From assembly GCA_017541995.1 (NCBI GenBank), contig JAFXYD010000068.1, forward strand, positions 1 to 54,822: DNA of 54,822 nt, given 5' to 3'. Under the pieces are notes generated by a model, which did not search any database, was not told where the DNA came from, and worked only from the letters and a program-made list of their open reading frames with translations. The stretch comes from Oscillospiraceae bacterium (GTDB taxonomy: Bacteria; Bacillota; Clostridia; Oscillospirales; Oscillospiraceae). The position numbers and the translations under genes were made by a program. Below, in pieces: positions 51,301-54,822 of the stretch. How positions within the stretch are numbered: the stretch's first letter is position 1; every line of letters begins with the position of its first letter.

Positions 51301-54300
51301 TCCGACACCAACTACCTGCTGATGAACTACGCCGGGGCCAACGTCAAGTTCTCCGGCAACCCCTACATGGTGGAGGACGAGTTCCCCGCCCAGCGCCTGG
51401 CCATCAACGGCAGCACCAATCTGATCCGGATCTCCTACAACCTGATCCGCTCCGCCGCCACCACCGGCTATGCCGTGAGCAGACTGGACGCCGACCACAA
51501 GGTCACCGAGGTCATCTCCTCCACCGTCACCGGCAACGGCGTGCTGGGCCAGTGGTACTACGTCAACCAGGGCAGCTGGCAGAACACCATGACCAAGCTC
51601 TACGCCATCAACAAGACCGTGGCCTCCTACGGCCTCACCGACGGCGAGCTGTTCCGGGTGGGCTACTACGCTATCCCCGAGTACAACGGCATGGTGGTCA
51701 ATGAGAGCTACGACCAGGGCGACTGCGGCATGCTGGATCAGACTGGCTTCAACAAGCTGCTGCTGAGCAACAGCCTGGGCAGCGGCGCCTTTGTGGGCTA
51801 CGACTTCACCGTGGATAACACGGCGCCCCAGGTCACCAATGCGGTTCTGAACGGCAGCACCCTGTCCGTATCCGCCTCCGACAACCTGAACCTGGCCTAC
51901 GTGGCGGTTCTGAGCCTGGACGGCTCCGTCAAGTACGCCGAGAAGGCCCCCGGCGCCAGCGAGTATACCATCAGCTTCGATGCCTCCGAGGCCATTGCCA
52001 ACGCCAACGGCTACGTGGCCGTCTTCGCGGGCGACTACGCCGGCAACGAGGCCGCCGTGGCCGTCAAGGTCAACGACAACACCCATGTGGAAAAGACCGT
52101 CTACGTCCTCACCGACAGTCTGACTGCCGGCAACGACTACGTCATCGCCGAGGTCAACGCCGCGGGCACCGCCCACGTTCTGGGCTACACCGCCGGCACC
52201 TGGAGCAACACCGTGACCGCTGTCTCCGTCACCGTGAAGCCCGCCAGCGCGGACTCCGGCAACAAGCCCTATATCGAGACCGCCGACGTGCCCGCCACCG
52301 CCGTGTGGACCGCCAGCTCCGGCGTCAAGCTGATGAACGGCAATTACTATCTGCGCCGGAACTCCAATTCCGGTACGACCCTCCAGGTCAGCACCACCAA
52401 CAGCTACAACAGCTGGAGCTACGACGCAGCCAACAGTCGTCTGGGCTTTACTGACAGAGCTACCTACTTGCGGTTCTACAACAACAACTTCAGCCTCAGC
52501 ACCGCCACTACCAACAAGATCTACCTCTACGTCAAGACCACCATTTCCTACGAGGTGGATCCCTACGCCGTCTCCGGCGTCAGCGTGACCCCCGAGACCC
52601 TGGATCTCTACAAGGGCGCCACCGCGGACCTTACCGCCAAGGTGACCCCGCTGACCGCCAGCGACCGCACGGTGAGCTGGTCCTCCAGCAACACCGGCGT
52701 TGCTACCGTGGACCAGAACGGCCATGTGACCGCGGTTGCCAAGGGCACGGCTACGATCACCGCCAGCTCCAATGCCAATTCCGCCATCAAGGGCAGCTGC
52801 ACCGTCACGGTGGAGGCGGTGAACAAGGAGCTCAGCGCCATCATCTGGGACGAGGAGGGCAGCGTCTTCTTCTCCTACTTCAACGCCAACAACCTCCCCA
52901 CCTGGACCAAGCGTACCAACAATGCCACCACCCTGAACGGCAATCCCCTGTATCTGCATAACGCCTTTATGCAGTCCGCCTCCGCCCTGTATGCCTCCAC
53001 GCTGGACATCAACGACACCTCCGTGATCTACAGCATCAACCGCAGCACCTACGCCGCCACTGAATACGGCACCAACTATGTACCGGCCTTCGGCATGGCC
53101 AGAGGCCCCACAGGCTTCTCCGGCTATACCTTCTACGCCTACGGCTTCGCCAAGTATCTGATCCTGGGCAATCTGCCCCCCGAGACCGACGACGAGCTGG
53201 GCACCTTCTCCGGCTTCCCCTACGGTCTGCTGGATCTGACCGGCACCGACGTGGGCGACGCCTACGCCGTGGGCATCTGCGCCAGAACCGTCAGCTCCAC
53301 CTCCTGCTCCTACTATTTCCTGGATGAGACCGGCAAGATCTGGACCACCACCGTCAGCTACAGCAACGGCTTCAACTGGACCGCCCCCACCTTAGTGGTG
53401 GACACCGGCCTGGGCGCCGGGCTGCAGTACCAGTCCCTGTACTATGACGGCACCTGGATCTATTGGTCCCGTCAGGCGGACAACGTCTCCGAGCTGATTA
53501 TGTACAACCCCAGCACCGGCAAGCTCTACAACGCCGGCAACTTCGGCGAGGGCGTCTGGCCCGCCGCCGGTCTGTACGTGAACGGCTCCGCCGCCCCCGC
53601 CTCTGTGGAGGAGCCCGCCGAGGGTCTGGAGCTGAAGCCTCTGCGGATCAAGCGCGACGAGCTCATGACGGCTGAAATCAAGGCCCGCTTCGCCGCCGAG
53701 ACCGAGAAGAACGAGCCCGCCAACCTGGTCAACGGCGGCGCCAACGCGGTCTCCGTCTCCCCCCTGGTCAAGACCACCGACGGGAGCACCGGCGAGGCCG
53801 AGAACGGCAGCGTCACCCTCACCCTCACCGAGACCGAGGACGTGAACAACGGCCTGGTCACCGTGACCTACGATCCCGCCGTTCTGACCTACACCGGCAG
53901 CAGCTCCGATTTCGCCTATATCTCCGTCCATCCCGTGAGCGGCGTCATCACCCTGGCCTTTGCCGACAAGACTGCCCATACCGACCTGGCTGTGCTGAAC
54001 TTCAGCTACACCGGCATGCTGAACACCAACGTCACCGTCCATACCGCCCAGCGGAACACCGCCCTGGCTGTTGCCGAGGACGATATGGTGATTAACCTGA
54101 AGGACGGCTCCAAGCTCGTCTCCGTCTACGTGGTGGACGAGTTGGACGGCGAGAGCCTCTACGCCTGGGCCTGGGGCAACGCCGGCAACCTGGATGCTGC
54201 CTGGCCTGGTCGCGCTCTGAGCGCCGAGGGCGTCGACAAGGGCGGCCACCCCTACTACAAGATCGAGCTGGATCTGGTGGATTATGACAAGATCATCTTC

Positions 54301-54822
54301 AACCGCAACGGCCAGCCCCAGACCGAGACCCTGAACGTTTCCGCCGACGCCGGCGAAAATGCCTACGTGGTCTACTACATCTACGGCGTCAGCGGCAATG
54401 CCCTCCAGGCCTCCAAGGGCACCGACCTCTGGCCCGCGCCCGGCGTGGTCACCGAGCCCACTTGCACCGAGTCCGGCTACACCACCTACACCGGCATGTT
54501 CACCGGCGAGACCCGCACCGGCAATGAGACTCCCGCCCTGGGCCACACTTCCGGCGAGCCCGTCCAGGAGAACGTGGTTCCCGCCACCTGCTCTGCGGAA
54601 GGCTCCTATGAAGAGGTCGTCTACTGCACCGTCTGCCATGAGGAGCTGAGCCGCGAGACCAAGACCATTGAGAAGCTGGCCCACACTCCCGGCGAGGCCG
54701 TCCAGGAGAACGTGGTTCCCGCCACCTGCTCTGCGGAAGGCTCCTATGACGAGGTCGTCTACTGCACCGTCTGCCACGAGGAGCTGAGCCGCGAGACCAA
54801 GACCATTGAGAAGCTGGCCCAC
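48376..54822 (+). CDS. Giant S8 subtilase with internal dockerin and CBM26-like domains (partial)
   Basis: An exported serine protease that runs off the window; 2,149 residues are seen without a stop. Signal peptide ~1-31 and an I9-like propeptide precede the catalytic domain. The triad is Asp213 (IIDTGID), His289 (NHGSHVAG) and Ser656 (GTSMAAPH), with a PA-type insert (~470-570). Fn3-like regions follow, with a dockerin-like pair of Ca-binding loops (~829-881: DVDKDGDTDNDDA, DLDEDGEVTSRDA) inside them, a Big_2-type Ig domain (~1399-1485) and a CBM26-like starch-binding module (~1915-1992: LYAWAWGNAGNLDAAWPG...). Cys/His repeats (46 residues, from ~2057) end the visible part. ATG 48376 follows AAAGGAG. 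Lactocepin/C5a-peptidase-like enzymes degrade host or dietary protein. Confidence 0.88.
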   Translation, partial: MQQKHLPRRLLSLLLTLAMLFTLLVPAVSAAPDSRADEGRELELSPLDPTTLQVQKLGETEDAAPAAEQSPYALTDLVRVSIVLEGAATLDRYPLRNVARNSAALAYRQTLRAAQNVMQAKIEAATGKKLAVKWNMTLAANIISANVRYGEIETIRQVPGVARVVIENRYEAPKDEAGDASPNTANTSENMVGAWEAWDLGYTGAGSRVAIIDTGIDTAHQSFAAEPFNYSVGQAGATGELMTQAQVQALANQLNSKTGNYVNAKIPYGYNYVDGNTTIDHMSDTEGNHGSHVAGIAAANRYVGSAHDDAAETVGAVGMAPDAQLFVMKVFGANGGAYDSDYMVAIEDAIVLDCDVVNLSLGSGSQGWTYDGTYQDILNNLTDKAHNEGMVVAISAGNSYDFAYATGSRNLYKDDVYYHTGGSPGTFANSLCVAAAQNTLSKGTPMNFNGVGDVFYYESTGNEEEGTTYTNPALSTIKGSYSYVYIDGVGSAAEYAAVNSALSLSGKIVIVNRGELSFVEKGENAKSYNPKAVIIANNQDGTIYMDLTDFTGSFPMVTITLKDANKIKAASASQTAGGYTVYTGSVEVTDVEKEVTIDRSQATISDFSSWGVPGSLLMKPEITAPGGNIYSVNGTNKTSSGTAGGADQYVSYSGTSMAAPHIAGLSALVAEYLRENPISGRNSELSANYSTRAIIQSLLMSTATPMAPDNEYLSILQQGAGLVEAAKAVQSPSVIMMTDEGNTLTVRTGANADGKIKAELGDDPAKTGAYSFGFKVYNLTDNGLTYELDTDLFSQKISGEFLAHGTSLLPAGGVSYTWNGQSAEAEGHDVDKDGDTDNDDAQAILDYLSGEKAAAELDLTAADLDEDGEVTSRDAYLLIDWVPEAAPDASYTVPAHGVAEVKVTINLSADQRAALAAYAKGAYLEGFTYLSCSDGSEHSIPILGFYGSWTEPSMFDNMSYVDELYGAQRIPYSGTSDTNYLLMNYAGANVKFSGNPYMVEDEFPAQRLAINGSTNLIRISYNLIRSAATTGYAVSRLDADHKVTEVISSTVTGNGVLGQWYYVNQGSWQNTMTKLYAINKTVASYGLTDGELFRVGYYAIPEYNGMVVNESYDQGDCGMLDQTGFNKLLLSNSLGSGAFVGYDFTVDNTAPQVTNAVLNGSTLSVSASDNLNLAYVAVLSLDGSVKYAEKAPGASEYTISFDASEAIANANGYVAVFAGDYAGNEAAVAVKVNDNTHVEKTVYVLTDSLTAGNDYVIAEVNAAGTAHVLGYTAGTWSNTVTAVSVTVKPASADSGNKPYIETADVPATAVWTASSGVKLMNGNYYLRRNSNSGTTLQVSTTNSYNSWSYDAANSRLGFTDRATYLRFYNNNFSLSTATTNKIYLYVKTTISYEVDPYAVSGVSVTPETLDLYKGATADLTAKVTPLTASDRTVSWSSSNTGVATVDQNGHVTAVAKGTATITASSNANSAIKGSCTVTVEAVNKELSAIIWDEEGSVFFSYFNANNLPTWTKRTNNATTLNGNPLYLHNAFMQSASALYASTLDINDTSVIYSINRSTYAATEYGTNYVPAFGMARGPTGFSGYTFYAYGFAKYLILGNLPPETDDELGTFSGFPYGLLDLTGTDVGDAYAVGICARTVSSTSCSYYFLDETGKIWTTTVSYSNGFNWTAPTLVVDTGLGAGLQYQSLYYDGTWIYWSRQADNVSELIMYNPSTGKLYNAGNFGEGVWPAAGLYVNGSAAPASVEEPAEGLELKPLRIKRDELMTAEIKARFAAETEKNEPANLVNGGANAVSVSPLVKTTDGSTGEAENGSVTLTLTETEDVNNGLVTVTYDPAVLTYTGSSSDFAYISVHPVSGVITLAFADKTAHTDLAVLNFSYTGMLNTNVTVHTAQRNTALAVAEDDMVINLKDGSKLVSVYVVDELDGESLYAWAWGNAGNLDAAWPGRALSAEGVDKGGHPYYKIELDLVDYDKIIFNRNGQPQTETLNVSADAGENAYVVYYIYGVSGNALQASKGTDLWPAPGVVTEPTCTESGYTTYTGMFTGETRTGNETPALGHTSGEPVQENVVPATCSAEGSYEEVVYCTVCHEELSRETKTIEKLAHTPGEAVQENVVPATCSAEGSYDEVVYCTVCHEELSRETKTIEKLAH
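54544..54819 (+). repeat. 138-bp (46-residue) tandem repeat in the subtilase gene
   Basis: Two complete units (54544-54681, 54682-54819) are nearly identical in DNA; a third begins at 54820. Each encodes ATC-x8-YCTVCHEEL-x-H, a Cys/His pattern of clostridial surface-protein repeats. The array continues past the window, so the repeat count and the anchoring signal are unknown. Confidence 0.85.

Noticed and set aside
48355-52959. Minus-strand 1,534-codon open frame opposite the subtilase
   Set aside because: The plus strand has an intact subtilase triad, signal peptide and ribosome binding site; the antisense frame is compositional.

Overview
The window reads as chromosomal DNA from a high-GC, gut-type Clostridia bacterium, most likely Oscillospirales/Oscillospiraceae. 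This is inferred from gene content, not a database match. RNase Y and RNase J occur together, there is a SpoVB/MurJ-type flippase and an HU gene, sortase-built pili, SLH- and LPXTG-anchored surface proteins, strong GGAGG-type ribosome binding sites, and sigma-A promoters with 16-17 nt spacers (often with an extended -10 TGC). No rRNA, tRNA, CRISPR array or phage genes were seen.

Layout. 1-1242: short palindromic repeats and an RluA-family pseudouridine synthase (-) whose C-terminal region carries repeat DNA. 1323-4561: rny (+) and a Y-family polymerase (-), convergent on a shared terminator. 4724-15471: a pilus operon (+) of coiled-coil protein, signal peptidase, tip adhesin, backbone pilin, class C sortase, minor pilin and second sortase. 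15488-23264: radical SAM HemZ-like protein, P-loop nucleoside kinase, RelB/RelE-type toxin-antitoxin pair, SAH/MTA deaminase-like amidohydrolase, a four-helix-bundle (IVS/Avd-like) gene, SpoVB-like flippase, MazG and HU. 23287-33269: a single gene for a 3,278-residue exported enzyme with four metallophosphoesterase/5'-nucleotidase modules, two MptpB-like phosphatase modules and an internal SLH array. 33291-38416: a REP-like array, a D,D-carboxypeptidase and mfd. 38441-46102: a VanW protein, a TIGR04255-type protein, a zinc-ribbon membrane protein, a second four-helix-bundle gene, RNase J and a GtrII-like membrane protein. 46109-48226: a TetR/ABC operon (-) under a perfect 36-bp palindrome. 48307-54822: a giant subtilase (+) that runs off the window end.

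Two repeat systems cut across these genes. The first is a family of small hairpins (7-9 bp stem, 3-nt loop) with GTAG at the foot. They occur singly, in pairs and as a 41-bp-period array, and the stem sequences vary while the GTAG and the architecture stay fixed, as expected of REP elements mobilised by RAYT/TnpA-REP transposases. The second is a set of degenerate 7-bp tandem repeats at four loci. At two of these the arrays bracket the two four-helix-bundle genes, and at one of those the flanks also carry matching hairpins that differ by a compensatory base-pair change. This bracketed four-helix-bundle gene is the best candidate here for an undescribed mobile or structural element. The giant multi-phosphatase is the best candidate for an unusual protein.

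How the genes may work together (inference). The pilus operon, the SLH-anchored phosphatase and the subtilase form an extracellular toolkit for attachment, phosphate/nucleoside release and protein breakdown. The nucleoside kinase and the SAH/MTA/adenosine deaminase-like enzyme could use released nucleosides. RNase Y and RNase J are two of the main mRNA-decay enzymes of Firmicutes.
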